Part shown: piece after piece, positions 1-8,172 of the stretch
Layout: each line of letters begins with the position of its first letter
Position numbering within the stretch: position 1 is the first letter of the stretch
Source: Candidatus Fermentibacteraceae bacterium
GTDB taxonomy: Bacteria; Fermentibacterota; Fermentibacteria; Fermentibacterales; JCC-6
Assembly (NCBI GenBank): GCA_016936235.1
Contig: JAFGPK010000063.1
Span: 1-35,855 of the forward strand
Reading direction: 5' to 3'
DNA length: 35,855 nucleotides
Translations under genes and position numbers: made by a program
Notes under the pieces: model-generated
Databases searched by the model: none
What the model was told of the DNA's origin: nothing
Seen by the model: only the letters and a program-made list of their open reading frames with translations

Positions 1-773
1 CTTTTTACTCTCTTCAGTATCCTGCTCCTGATCTTCTTGTAGGAGGGGGGAGGGCCCGTCCTGACCAGTCCGCCATCGATGTAAAGGCCGTCGGATATCC
101 CCCATTCTCCCAGCACCGAGGGGTCTGAAGTGACTATCTCCCTGAACTCCACCAGTTCTCCGAACTCCTCCGAGGCTCTCCTGGCCCTCTCGCTCACGAT
201 GCTCTGTAACTGGCACCAGCCGTTGATGAAGGATGTCACGGTCACTTTCCCCTCCACGCTTTCCGGTTCCTTCCTCTGTCTGATCCACTGTGGAGGAACG
301 GCATCCTCCTTGTATGGCTTCCAGAGCAGCACCGTTATCCCGTTGCTGTCAACCTTGCTGTAACCCTGTTTCCTGAACCATGAAGCCCTCATCCAGACCG
401 GTATGGAAAGCCCCCAGGCGGCCATGCCCTTCATGTTCATGGAGGAGGCGTCATCTTCGGCGGCCCGAAGCAGCGCTTTGCCGATCCCCCGCTTCTGGTA
501 GTTGCCGATACCTTTTCTGTACCCGTGGACCCAGATGCAGTCTATGAAGTAGAGGTCGACGCCCAGCGCCCGGGAATACTCGATGGGGATATACTGGATC
601 ATGCCGCATGGGGTACCGTCTTCCACGGCCAGCTTGACACGGAGCCCCTTCTCGATCATCTCGTCGAACCATTTTCTCTTGTGGTCACCCGCCTCCCTCA
701 TCTCGTCGGACCAGGTCTCGAGGCAGCAGAAATACTGCTCATGGTGCCTTTCTGTCAGATCGATGATCTCCAT
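1..773 (-). CDS. GNAT acetyltransferase fused to a thioredoxin-like (YoaP-type) domain, 3' partial
   Basis: This frame is open from an ATG at 773 to the window edge, so the ORF track misses it. The start follows a GGGGGGAGC ribosome site. Residues 1-160 form a GNAT fold, with the acetyl-CoA loop near residues 86-102 (RKGIGNYQKRGIGKALL). From about 175 a thioredoxin-like module begins, as in YoaP-type proteins, with INGWCQLQ where a CxxC or CPxQ active site would sit. Only the first Cys (187) is kept, so a disulfide reductase role is unlikely and a binding role is possible. The acyl acceptor is unknown. The last residues seen are RVK; probably only a few are missing. It sits upstream in transcription order of whatever lies left of the window and about 60 bp from a second GNAT gene. 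Confidence 0.88.
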   Translation of the reverse strand, partial: MEIIDLTERHHEQYFCCLETWSDEMREAGDHKRKWFDEMIEKGLRVKLAVEDGTPCGMIQYIPIEYSRALGVDLYFIDCIWVHGYRKGIGNYQKRGIGKALLRAAEDDASSMNMKGMAAWGLSIPVWMRASWFRKQGYSKVDSNGITVLLWKPYKEDAVPPQWIRQRKEPESVEGKVTVTSFINGWCQLQSIVSERARRASEEFGELVEFREIVTSDPSVLGEWGISDGLYIDGGLVRTGPPPSYKKIRSRILKRVK

Positions 774-832
774 ATGCTCCCCCCGCTTTCCGGTCATCAC
801 CGGAAACAGTTGTTCGCGAAGTGCGGATACCT

Positions 833-1609
833 TCAGCCTGGATGGGCCGATTCGTCATGCTGTCCGCCGATTCCGTCGTGAAGGATCCACACGTTCGGTT
901 CGACATACAGACCTCTGTCGGATTCCAGGTCCATCGATACCGGATTCAGAGCACCGGGGACTATATAGGAACCGGAGCCGGGAAACTCCATCCCGGTCCA
1001 TTCCTTCCACTGCGCTATGGAACCGGGTATCTGCATCGCCTTCGAGCAGACACCGATGATCTCTCCGCCTGACCTGACATGCACTCTAAGCCAGCTGTCG
1101 AAAGGCAATCCATGCCCGTTCTCCCAGGTAATGTACTCCTCGATCGGTATCAGGGGGTGCCTGGATTTCTCGCTGGGTCTTGCGGGGAGGATCAGCCGTT
1201 CCAGTCCCATTCTGGCAGCGAGGCGCTTCATCTCTTCCACGGCGGCTGAACTCAGGCCCTTTCCCCGATGCTCCCTGTTCACGACAATCTGGACTCCCAT
1301 GAGAGTGTTCGGCTTCACGCCTTTCCCGTGATCCATCACGGATTTCTCCACGCCCCAGTCCCATCCCTCATCGGGAAGCCTTTCCAGGCTGTCGGTGAAG
1401 CTGAGCGGAACCGCGTTGACCACCGCAAGGATCTGATCGCCCAGCATAAGCATAAGCTGGAACTCCCTGAAGAGCTCGATGAACCTCATCCAGTACATGT
1501 GAGCCACCGGGTCATGCAGCATGAACTCCGGCCAGGCCTCGTCGCATACGCTGTCCTGGGCCTGGAACAGGTCCCACCTTTGTGCGAGTGTGATTGTCCG
1601 ATAATTCAA
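833..1609 (-). CDS. GNAT-family N-acetyltransferase
   Basis: A 258-residue GNAT-like protein. The acetyl-CoA binding signature VVNREHRGKGLSS lies in the middle of the chain and is followed by EEMKRLAARMG, as in the usual motif A helix. The C-terminal third carries PIEEYITWE and a region that could bind an acceptor, but no specific substrate can be read from it. The ORF track starts at 1663. I prefer the TTG at 1609 because CTGGAG lies five bases upstream and the protein then begins with LNYRTITLAQRW, whereas the 18 upstream residues look non-coding. It is unrelated in detail to the neighbouring GNAT gene and is probably not a recent duplicate. Confidence 0.8.
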   Translation of the reverse strand: MNYRTITLAQRWDLFQAQDSVCDEAWPEFMLHDPVAHMYWMRFIELFREFQLMLMLGDQILAVVNAVPLSFTDSLERLPDEGWDWGVEKSVMDHGKGVKPNTLMGVQIVVNREHRGKGLSSAAVEEMKRLAARMGLERLILPARPSEKSRHPLIPIEEYITWENGHGLPFDSWLRVHVRSGGEIIGVCSKAMQIPGSIAQWKEWTGMEFPGSGSYIVPGALNPVSMDLESDRGLYVEPNVWILHDGIGGQHDESAHPG

Positions 1610-1738
1610 ATCGACTCCAGGTTGATTCCCTTGATCGCGGCTTCCCGGCGCGACATGAAGCAATTCTTAAGGGGCAAGGTCGAGCATGGGCGAACGAAGC
1701 GATATTCTATCCCCGTCACCGCGGGGCAGAAAGGATTC

Positions 1739-2029
1739 CTAGTAGTCCTCGTCCGGATAGAAATCCACTTCTTCATCATCCAGCGCATCGACATTGCCGA
1801 AGAATTCGCTCAGTATGTCCATGGCGGGTTCGTACTCCGACGATTCCAGCCACAGCAGGTATCCCGAGTCCTCTGGTATCATCCAGTCCTGGTACTCGGA
1901 TTCGGGCAGATCCTCGAACGGGGTCACCTTTGTCCTGTAGCCATTCCTTCCGAGATACTCCTGCGCATCCTCGAGAGCGTCCAGGTCGGCCATCTGAAGA
2001 ACCGGCACCATACCAGAATTAAAGCTCAT
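1739..2029 (-). CDS. small acidic protein, DUF2007-like
   Basis: A 96-residue acidic protein. The ATG at 2029 is chosen because AAGGAGGAA lies just upstream, so the track start at 2074 is too long. Residues 5-35 (VPVLQMADLDALEDAQEYL) resemble the beta-alpha unit of DUF2007-type small 'signal transducing' proteins, which are ferredoxin-fold modules. The C-terminus is very acidic (DDEEVDFYPDEDY). There is no signal peptide or membrane segment, so it should be cytosolic. Function is unknown, and the family link is by pattern only. Confidence 0.72.
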   Translation of the reverse strand: MSFNSGMVPVLQMADLDALEDAQEYLGRNGYRTKVTPFEDLPESEYQDWMIPEDSGYLLWLESSEYEPAMDILSEFFGNVDALDDEEVDFYPDEDY

Positions 2030-2171
2030 TTTCGATTCCTCCTTCATGGATCTCCCGGGAATATGTAATAACAAATCTCGGACGTATAGCCACTGCCCCC
2101 CTCCGTCGTCGGCAGAGCGTCATGTCCGGGTATGAACGGACCGCTTTCAGCATGGGCTGCTCGTCCATGGA

Positions 2172-2861
2172 TCAGGGACTGCCCGCGGATACCACGAAAA
2201 GGTTCGATCGATCCCTCTTGCCTATCCGGTGTATGATTCCGGCATTGCGGAAACAGTATGCCATCTTCTGTGCGAGAGCTTTCCTGATGTTCATCACCTC
2301 CGCCAGGTCCTGTGTCGTAAATTCGCGGTCCAGTTCATCCGGAAGAAGAGCCAGCCAGTCTTCCGGCCGTTGGAAGATTCTCGAGTCCACGACTTCGATG
2401 AGGCGACGTTCCTCTATGACCCAGCCATTTCTGCGCCTGCCTCTCCCGCCCCCGTACTTCCTGACTTCTTCCTCTCTCACCAGAAGCGCCTCCACAGAGA
2501 AGTTCGGGTTCACGAACAGGTGAGGGAAGCTGACCATCTCTCTGAACAACTCTTCCACGCGGCCTCGTTTCGGAGACTTGCGGCGGGAGATGATCCCGTT
2601 CTCCTCCTCAGGGAGCTTAACGATCCATTTCTCGAGAGCTATGGGATAGACGAGCCTGATCTGATGGTCCGGCAGCAGCTTCCTGAGCTTATGCCTGATG
2701 GAAGCGAAACCGCCCGTCTGTATCTCTATGAGAAGCTCCCCGCGCAGGATGTCCGCAAAGAACCCGTCCACGGGAACCTCGATCAGGTCGCCGGGCTGAG
2801 AATACCATTCCTTGAGGGATGCGTGCAGAGGCTTCTCGTTCAGCAGTCCTATCTCCGACAA
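2172..2861 (-). CDS. conserved protein with PD-(D/E)xK-nuclease-like core and C-terminal winged helix
   Basis: The reading frame from the TTG at 2861 gives 229 residues. Residues 25-75 read as VDGFFADI, then ELLIEIQTG, then a basic helix and LVYPI. This is the order of a PD-(D/E)xK nuclease core with Asp and Glu-x-Gln in place of Glu-x-Lys. Residues 180-225 (FTTQDLAEVM, ALAQKMAYCFRNAGII) look like a winged helix. The same frame stays open and protein-like for another 27-32 codons upstream (ISLIERRAGFPP, ELLLEGASGPL) to a TAG at 2960, but contains no ATG, GTG or TTG. The true start is therefore probably an unusual codon near 2933-2942, overlapping the stop of the upstream gene. Nuclease activity is inference only. 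Confidence 0.75.
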   Translation of the reverse strand: MSEIGLLNEKPLHASLKEWYSQPGDLIEVPVDGFFADILRGELLIEIQTGGFASIRHKLRKLLPDHQIRLVYPIALEKWIVKLPEEENGIISRRKSPKRGRVEELFREMVSFPHLFVNPNFSVEALLVREEEVRKYGGGRGRRRNGWVIEERRLIEVVDSRIFQRPEDWLALLPDELDREFTTQDLAEVMNIRKALAQKMAYCFRNAGIIHRIGKRDRSNLFVVSAGSP

Positions 2862-2928
2862 TGGTCCTGATGCACCTTCCAGCAGAAGTTCAGGGTCAGG
2901 TTCAACCGGAGGGAATCCAGCCCGGCGC

Positions 2929-3732
2929 TCAATCAGCGAAATCCGTGATCCAGCGGCCTACTCTGTAGTTCATCGGCCCTCCGTGATCATCATCATTCGT
3001 CTTGGTTCCGGAGAGCATGTCCGGCGCATCCGGCGCACTGCTGAGCGCGGCGTTCGACCTCACAACCGTTGACCAGTCCTCATCATCCCGGGCGGTCCCG
3101 TATCCCAGGGTAACGCTCTCGGAGGGGTAGTATACGGCATCCTGGACTGCGCTCACGTTCAGAAACGGATCATTCATGGAGCCGCAGCTGTTCCCGAAAT
3201 GCCATACGACTTCGCCCGTGAAGGCATCGAGGCACAGGACAGACCCATCACGGGTGATGTACAGCCGGCCGTTCTTTATTAGAAGCGTGCTGCAGCTGAA
3301 ATCCGCTCCGGTGATCATCCAGAGGACCTCTCCCGTGACCGTGTTCATGGCGAACAGCGTATCCGGGTTCTGTTGGCCGGGTTCCTGATCAGACATGGCA
3401 TGCATGCCTTTTGACAGGAATGACATCCTGAACCAGTACGAATCCTCGTGCCCGGATGGAGGAAGCCGGTTATCCTCGCTGGAGGAGGTCAGATCCGGGC
3501 TGACTCCAAGGTCGCAGGAACTGCTGCAGGTTACAGGGTCCGCTCGAGGCGAGAAACTTACGGAAGGCCGTTCCTGTGAAACCATCCCCTGTTCGAGGTC
3601 TCCCATGCACGTCATCGCGACGGTCCGGCAGGCGATGCCGCCGGATCCATGAATCCCCGGGTCGGCGGATACCGGGTTTGCTGCGGCTGTTGACGGTATC
3701 AGCAGCGCCGTCAAGAGTGTCAGGCAATCCAT
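2929..3732 (-). CDS. exported PQQ-repeat (beta-propeller-like) protein
   Basis: A 267-residue secreted protein. The ATG at 3732 has GGAG six bases upstream and gives an immediate signal peptide (MDCLTLLTALLIPSTAAA), so I shorten the ORF-track start at 3840. The middle holds two recognisable PQQ/WD-type units, NTVTGEVLWMI and DAFTGEVVWHF, each followed by a strand pair such as NGRLYITRDGSVLCLD. That is too few for a closed propeller, so it may assemble with a partner or be a shortened relative of the larger PQQ protein at 4484-6178. It lacks the FlgD-type C-terminal tail of that neighbour. Ligand and role are unknown. Confidence 0.78.
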   Translation of the reverse strand: MDCLTLLTALLIPSTAAANPVSADPGIHGSGGIACRTVAMTCMGDLEQGMVSQERPSVSFSPRADPVTCSSSCDLGVSPDLTSSSEDNRLPPSGHEDSYWFRMSFLSKGMHAMSDQEPGQQNPDTLFAMNTVTGEVLWMITGADFSCSTLLIKNGRLYITRDGSVLCLDAFTGEVVWHFGNSCGSMNDPFLNVSAVQDAVYYPSESVTLGYGTARDDEDWSTVVRSNAALSSAPDAPDMLSGTKTNDDDHGGPMNYRVGRWITDFAD

Positions 3733-3957
3733 CATGTGCTCCGTTCCCCTCATTCTGTCAGAACACTTCCTGAAGATGCATGTCGCTAACGAATGTAAAC
3801 TCGCGATACCACAAAGGGTTGTCAAGTTCGATGAGGACACGGGACTGGCGGTTTTCCGGAAGATTTCTACAGGCTGGATACATTCATATTCAAGAATACC
3901 GATAGAAACATATGATTTAATCTATTGATTGAGTACTTTGAACCAGTCTGGATCCAG

Positions 3958-4308
3958 TCATGCGAATTCGCTCCGGAAAACGAAGTACACCGCTCCGAGC
4001 AGACAGAGACCGGCCCACAGGTAATCCAGCTTCAGGGGTTCCTTCAGATAGAGCAGGGAAAAGGGAACGAATACGCTCAGTGTGATGACTTCCTGGATTA
4101 TCTTCAGCTGCCCGACGGAAAGGACTGTGTAACCGATCCTGTTGGCCGGCACCTGCAGAAGGTACTCGAACAGCGCTATGCCCCAGCTGACCAGAACCGC
4201 GACGATCCAGAGCTTACCGCTGAGTTCCTTCAGATGGGCGTACCAGGCGAAGGTCATGAAGATATTGCTGCAGATCAGCAGAAGAATGGTAGTACCAACG
4301 GGATTCAA
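3958..4308 (-). CDS. DUF486 family small inner-membrane protein
   Basis: A 116-residue integral membrane protein of the DUF486 family, a relative of the drug/metabolite transporter superfamily. Hallmarks are SNIFMTFAWYAHLK, VSWGIALFEYLLQVPANRIG and GQLKIIQEVITL. About four hydrophobic helices are visible, and the length matches the family (110-120). The TTG at 4308 is chosen because AGGAAG lies six bases upstream. The track start at 4410 would add a Pro/Ser-rich stretch derived from the cupin remnant next door. Transport substrate is not known for the family. There is no intact partner gene adjacent. Confidence 0.88.
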   Translation of the reverse strand: MNPVGTTILLLICSNIFMTFAWYAHLKELSGKLWIVAVLVSWGIALFEYLLQVPANRIGYTVLSVGQLKIIQEVITLSVFVPFSLLYLKEPLKLDYLWAGLCLLGAVYFVFRSEFA

Positions 4309-4336
4309 TTGCCGCTTCCTTTCGTGTGAGAGTACA

Positions 4337-4483
4337 CGGTGTGCTGTACCGGACCCACTCGCCCCTGAAGGCCTTGAAGGCCTCTCCGGAACCGATCTCG
4401 TGTTCTTCATCCGCAGTCTCGACGCGGAGTGTTCCGCTCAGCACCAGCGTGTACTAGTCGAGACTCCCTCCTTCGCTGATGAC
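4337..4483 (-). pseudogene. cupin-domain gene remnant, truncated at both ends with an in-frame TAG
   Basis: Read on the minus strand, this stretch gives VISEGGSLD, a TAG stop, then YTLVLSGTLRVETADEEHEI and GEAFKAFRGEWVRYSTP. This is the middle of a small cupin of the sugar- or XRE-associated type. The TAG occupies a place where GAG (Glu) would fit, so it is probably a single nonsense change. The fragment starts directly after the stop codon of the PQQ gene at 4484 and loses similarity just before the DUF486 gene, so both ends of the ancestral gene are missing. Part of it appears in the ORF track as 4214..4444. No function is expected. Confidence 0.72.
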
Positions 4484-6178
4484 CTATCTCAACAGGCAGA
4501 GTCCCGTTGTTTCGGCGATACCGCCTGACTGGATCCTGCAGATGTAGATACCGGCTGACACTGTCCTGCCGTGATCGTCAGTGCCGTCCCACTGCACCGA
4601 ATGCCGACCCTCCGACAACTCTGAATCCTGGAGTGTCCTTACGATCCTGCCTGACAGGTCGTAAATCGCCACGGAAGTCCTCCCGGATTCTGACAGCTGG
4701 AATGATACGCTTGCGGAAGAGTGGAATGGATTCGGGGCGGCCTGCAGGGCAAGCCTGGTGGAAGGCTGGAGAGAAATGCCCTCCTGGGTTACAGTGAAAT
4801 TGATGGTGTCGGCCGCGACGGCGGAGCCGCCGTCGAAGGAAGTCACGATCAGCTCGTTCGGACCCACATCCGCGTAGAAGCAATCCTCGCGGTAGGTGTA
4901 CCTGAGTCCGGTGCCGAAGGCGTAGAGGTTCCAGTCGGTGGCCGCTATGTACATTACACCGTCGGTTATTGCCGGGCAGGAAACGATTCCGTAGGGTCCG
5001 GAAGTGGTCATGTAGCTCCATATGGTCTGCCCGTTGTCCCAGTCGATCGCCATCACCCTGGCCGTGGCATCGTAGTAATTGCTTCCCTCGCCGTAGAACA
5101 CTACTCCGTCGGCCAGCCCCGAGGACCCGTGATGGACTCCCGGTACGGACCATACCGTACTTCCATCGTCAGCATCCAGGCAATGGTAGGTGTCCACCTG
5201 GTCGGCGAAGTAAAGCCGCCCGTCATGGTACGCGGGGGTTGCGGAGATGTAGGTTCCCGGCGTTATGTCCACCTCCCAGACCGTCGTCCCCGTCAGCGCG
5301 TTTATGGCCCTCGCCTTTGCGTCGCTCCCGCAGATGTAGATGATGCCGTCCAATATGACAGGGGAAGAGTCCCAGTATCCTCCGTAGCTGTCGGTGTTCT
5401 GCCAGATTATGGAGCCTGTACCCGCATCCAGTGCATTGAGGGCGCCGTAGTACGTGGGTATGAACACCATCCCGTTCCAGACGGTGAGGCAGCTGGCGGT
5501 GTACCCCGGAAAAGTCTGGGACCATTCCTCGTCGCCGGTGAGAGCGTCGAACCGGTAGACGTGGGACTCCGTGGGAGAGAACGAGCCTCGGCCGCAGAAC
5601 ACTCCTCCATCGTAGACCGCAGGGGTGCTTCCGTCAGCGTCGGCGGCTGCCGTGGCCCAGACCCGGTCGCCGGTCAGGGCATCGAAACACCAAAGCGAAT
5701 CGCTTGCTGTGTAGACGTACCCGTCCTTCACGGTGACCGCGTCATCGGTGTAGCCGGTGTAGTACTTCCAGACTGTTTCTCCAGTAGCCGCGTCAAGGGC
5801 GAAGAGGGAGTCCTTGCCGTAGTTCGAGGGATAGTAGACCAGGCCGTCCACTATCACGGGAGTAGGGAACTCGTGGTAATCACCCGTGACCGGCGCGGCC
5901 CAGAGAATGGTATTGTCCATGGGAGCCGGTGACTCAGAGAACCCGTGATGAACGTCGTTCTGCATGTATGTGTACCAGTCCGTGTTCAGCCTGGGCAGAA
6001 GGACCGGAGCCTGGCCGTTGAGGACGTAGCGGACCGAATCGGGGATCTCGTCATCGTTCTCGACTATGGAATTCAGCATAAGCCAGTCGCCGTCGTATGT
6101 CTCTCCGTCCACCGGTTCGGTGATGATAAGGCTGGTGACCGAAACCAGTATCGAAATGAGAAATGCCGGTAAACCCAT
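4484..6178 (-). CDS. secreted PQQ-like beta-propeller protein with FlgD-type C-terminal sorting domain
   Basis: A 564-residue exported protein. The ATG at 6178 follows AGAAGGAG by six bases; the track start at 6196 is six codons too long. It has a signal peptide (LPAFLISILVSVTSLII), then about seven PQQ/WD-type repeats from roughly 85 to 440 (ALDAATGETVWKYY, CFDALTGDRVWAT, ALDAGTGSIIWQN, ALTGTTVWEVD, DADDGSTVWSV, DNGQTIWSYM). A C-terminal FlgD-Ig/type IX-like tail covers about 485-564, with APNPF, VAIYDLSGRIVRTL and DGRTVSAGIY-like spacing. The tail suggests secretion to or beyond the outer membrane. The ligand is unknown, since the repeats alone do not show PQQ binding or enzyme activity. 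Confidence 0.9.
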   Translation of the reverse strand: MGLPAFLISILVSVTSLIITEPVDGETYDGDWLMLNSIVENDDEIPDSVRYVLNGQAPVLLPRLNTDWYTYMQNDVHHGFSESPAPMDNTILWAAPVTGDYHEFPTPVIVDGLVYYPSNYGKDSLFALDAATGETVWKYYTGYTDDAVTVKDGYVYTASDSLWCFDALTGDRVWATAAADADGSTPAVYDGGVFCGRGSFSPTESHVYRFDALTGDEEWSQTFPGYTASCLTVWNGMVFIPTYYGALNALDAGTGSIIWQNTDSYGGYWDSSPVILDGIIYICGSDAKARAINALTGTTVWEVDITPGTYISATPAYHDGRLYFADQVDTYHCLDADDGSTVWSVPGVHHGSSGLADGVVFYGEGSNYYDATARVMAIDWDNGQTIWSYMTTSGPYGIVSCPAITDGVMYIAATDWNLYAFGTGLRYTYREDCFYADVGPNELIVTSFDGGSAVAADTINFTVTQEGISLQPSTRLALQAAPNPFHSSASVSFQLSESGRTSVAIYDLSGRIVRTLQDSELSEGRHSVQWDGTDDHGRTVSAGIYICRIQSGGIAETTGLCLLR

Positions 6179-6196
6179 CTGCAACTCCTTCTGCAT

Positions 6197-6378
6197 GGAA
6201 CATGATGATCAATCATCCTGCCTTGACACCCTGGAATGATAACACATCTCCAGCATTCATGACTATTGCTCGCTGCATGATCCTCGGCGGATCAGGTATG
6301 CCTGATGGTCTCAGTAGAGAATAACCGTGACAGGATCGCCTTCGAATCCAGGTCGGATTTCCCGACGGAACCGGTCTC
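6197..6378. other. intergenic stretch with a short hairpin
   Basis: This gap separates the stop of the glycosyltransferase from the start of the PQQ protein. It contains ATCAGG-TATG-CCTGAT at 6291-6306, a six-base-pair hairpin with a four-base loop. There is no run of T after it on the minus strand, so it may be only a weak or factor-assisted terminator. No convincing promoter for the PQQ gene was identified. Confidence 0.4.
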
Positions 6379-7866
6379 CTATCGGCCTGAATTGCGGCAG
6401 TAGAACTCCAGCATCTCGGGGGAGATCCTCAGGATGTCGGGATCCAGTTCCTCCAGGTAATCACCGAACGTACCCTCCCTGATGTGAGTGAATGCCCGCT
6501 GGTTAACCACACCGTCAAGGTTCACCACCACATGTCTGTCGCTTATGAAGTAACCCAGGTAGCCTGAGTCCGTGGCACCTATAAGGAGGGAATCGGGGGA
6601 ATCCCAGCCCGTCTCCATGGCGGAGCCCATCATGTCCGTCGCCTGCTGTGGGTAATAAAAACCGTTTCCCAGTGTGTAAAGGTTCAGGATGAGCAGACAG
6701 ACCAGTGCGGCGGTTACCGATGACGTCCTCCATCTTACCCCTCTGGAGAGGTTGACGAGCAGCAACAGGAGTATGAGAGGAAATATCGACATGTGCCACA
6801 CGGCGGATGCTATCCTCACGAAAGTGTAGAACACCAGCAGCAGCAGCGCCGGAAGCCAGATGTACGCCGGAAGGATTATCCGGTGCCTGTTCCGTACGAC
6901 GAAATAGACCGTTGCCGCCGCCGCTGCGAACATGGCTAAATCGCACCAGAGCGGTATTATCGTGTCGAAGTTCCGGGCATGGTATACGAAGGGGGACAGG
7001 AATATTACGGCCAGCTTGTGGAAGAGCCTCCCTCCGTTGTAGAGCCAGTACTTAAGGGTTGAGACGGGAAACATCGTATGCCACCTGAAGTATGAGAGCG
7101 CCATTCCGGAGGACTGGACCGGACTGCCGAATCGGTTCCAGCACCAGAATAGCCATGGAAGTGATACGAGGGCGGTGACCAGGCCGGTCATGGCAAGATT
7201 CCTCACTTCCGCCCATGACTTCCTCTTCCAGAGAACGACGGCAGCACCGCAGAGAATGAAGAAGACCGAATCCGTTCTGGCAAGGAACAGAAAACCCGCC
7301 GCGATACCCAGAAGCACATGCCCGCGAAGCTGTGGTCCATCGGAGGAGATAACCCCCTGCAGCATAATGAAGAAAAGCACGAGGCACATGAAGAACAGAG
7401 GCGTCTCCAGTCCGCTCAGATTCAGCAGCACCAGCCACGGCAGGAAGAGGTACAGCGACATGCCGAGAGTCTGCTGACTCCCGGTGAAACCCAGCCTGAG
7501 GAGAAACCTCCTCAGAAGCAGGGCTGTGGTACCGTTCAGAAGGACGGACATGAGGAGGGATACAAGGATGAACGGCTCCCTGCCGGGCCGGAAAAGGAAC
7601 CGGACGATGGACAGGATACCCATCCAGAGTGGATGGTATCCGTTAGTGGGCTCGCCCGGGCTGAACACGCTGCCGTGACCCTGCGCGATGTTCTCCGCTA
7701 TCTTCAGGTAGTAGAGCGTGTCGTCGGGCATGAGACGCTGGATGTCAGGGTACAGGTTCAGATAGAAGAACAGAGCCACCGCCAGATGCAAAGCGACCCC
7801 GAGACAGAACAGGAGAATGCCGGTCCTGTCGCCCGGGAAGAAACGCATGCCGCGATTCAGATCCAT
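6379..7866 (-). CDS. GT-C fold membrane glycosyltransferase (PMT/ArnT-like)
   Basis: A 495-residue polytopic membrane protein with about ten hydrophobic helices. Soon after the first helix comes DDTLYYLKIAENIAQGHG and then GEPTNGYHPLWMG. This is the luminal acidic-loop layout of GT-C glycosyltransferases, which move sugars from lipid-phosphate donors to proteins or lipid A. The start at 7866 follows GGAGGGGGG with a slightly long spacer. The last 100 residues form a soluble tail (VVNLDGVVNQRAF, DYLEELDPDILRIS), as is common in this family. Donor and acceptor cannot be read from sequence. It is separate from the PQQ gene downstream by about 200 bases. Confidence 0.85.
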   Translation of the reverse strand: MDLNRGMRFFPGDRTGILLFCLGVALHLAVALFFYLNLYPDIQRLMPDDTLYYLKIAENIAQGHGSVFSPGEPTNGYHPLWMGILSIVRFLFRPGREPFILVSLLMSVLLNGTTALLLRRFLLRLGFTGSQQTLGMSLYLFLPWLVLLNLSGLETPLFFMCLVLFFIMLQGVISSDGPQLRGHVLLGIAAGFLFLARTDSVFFILCGAAVVLWKRKSWAEVRNLAMTGLVTALVSLPWLFWCWNRFGSPVQSSGMALSYFRWHTMFPVSTLKYWLYNGGRLFHKLAVIFLSPFVYHARNFDTIIPLWCDLAMFAAAAATVYFVVRNRHRIILPAYIWLPALLLLVFYTFVRIASAVWHMSIFPLILLLLLVNLSRGVRWRTSSVTAALVCLLILNLYTLGNGFYYPQQATDMMGSAMETGWDSPDSLLIGATDSGYLGYFISDRHVVVNLDGVVNQRAFTHIREGTFGDYLEELDPDILRISPEMLEFYCRNSGR

Positions 7867-7944
7867 GCACCACCCCCCTCCATGAGTGTCAACGGCAGGA
7901 CAGCGAAGAGAACCGGGCAGATGACGTATTTATAAGTACAGCTG

Positions 7945-8172
7945 TCACCCGCCGTCCAATATCCGCCATATGTAACCCCGTCCCGGTCCCGGCGCCCTTA
8001 CCAGGCCGTTCTCCTTCTCCATCCTGCCCACCCATTCGCCGCACGGGGTCCGGTAGGGCAGGTCGAGACGCTCTTTAAGCTGGTTCCATGTGAGCCCTTC
8101 CCGGTTCCGGCGAAGCTCACCGCAAATCGAGTCCCTGAAATCCACGTATCTCAGTTTTCGCCTCCCGCACAT
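7945..8172 (-). CDS. small conserved winged-helix-like protein
   Basis: A 75-residue protein whose start overlaps the end of the upstream methyltransferase gene by 22 bases, implying translational coupling. LRYVDFRDSICGELRRN, GLTWNQLKERLDLPYRTPC and GLVRAPGPGRGYIWRI match a small conserved family that I recognise from other bacteria, mostly as a single short domain reminiscent of a winged helix. The family-like part begins at residue 7. A CTG there has GGGAGG six bases upstream, so CTG could be the true start. Function is unknown; DNA binding is possible. Confidence 0.72.
   Translation of the reverse strand: MCGRRKLRYVDFRDSICGELRRNREGLTWNQLKERLDLPYRTPCGEWVGRMEKENGLVRAPGPGRGYIWRILDGG

Noticed and set aside
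1268-2068. 266-codon plus-strand ORF
   Set aside because: It is antisense to the second GNAT gene and the small acidic protein, both of which have good ribosome sites.
3733-3957. Promoter with TTGACA (minus strand, 3825-3820) for the PQQ-repeat gene
   Set aside because: The -35 is good but no acceptable -10 occurs at a spacing of 16-18 bases.
4721-5932. 403-codon plus-strand ORF
   Set aside because: It is an antisense shadow of the PQQ propeller gene at 4484-6178; composition is Arg/Val/Gly-rich without any motif, and there is no ribosome site.
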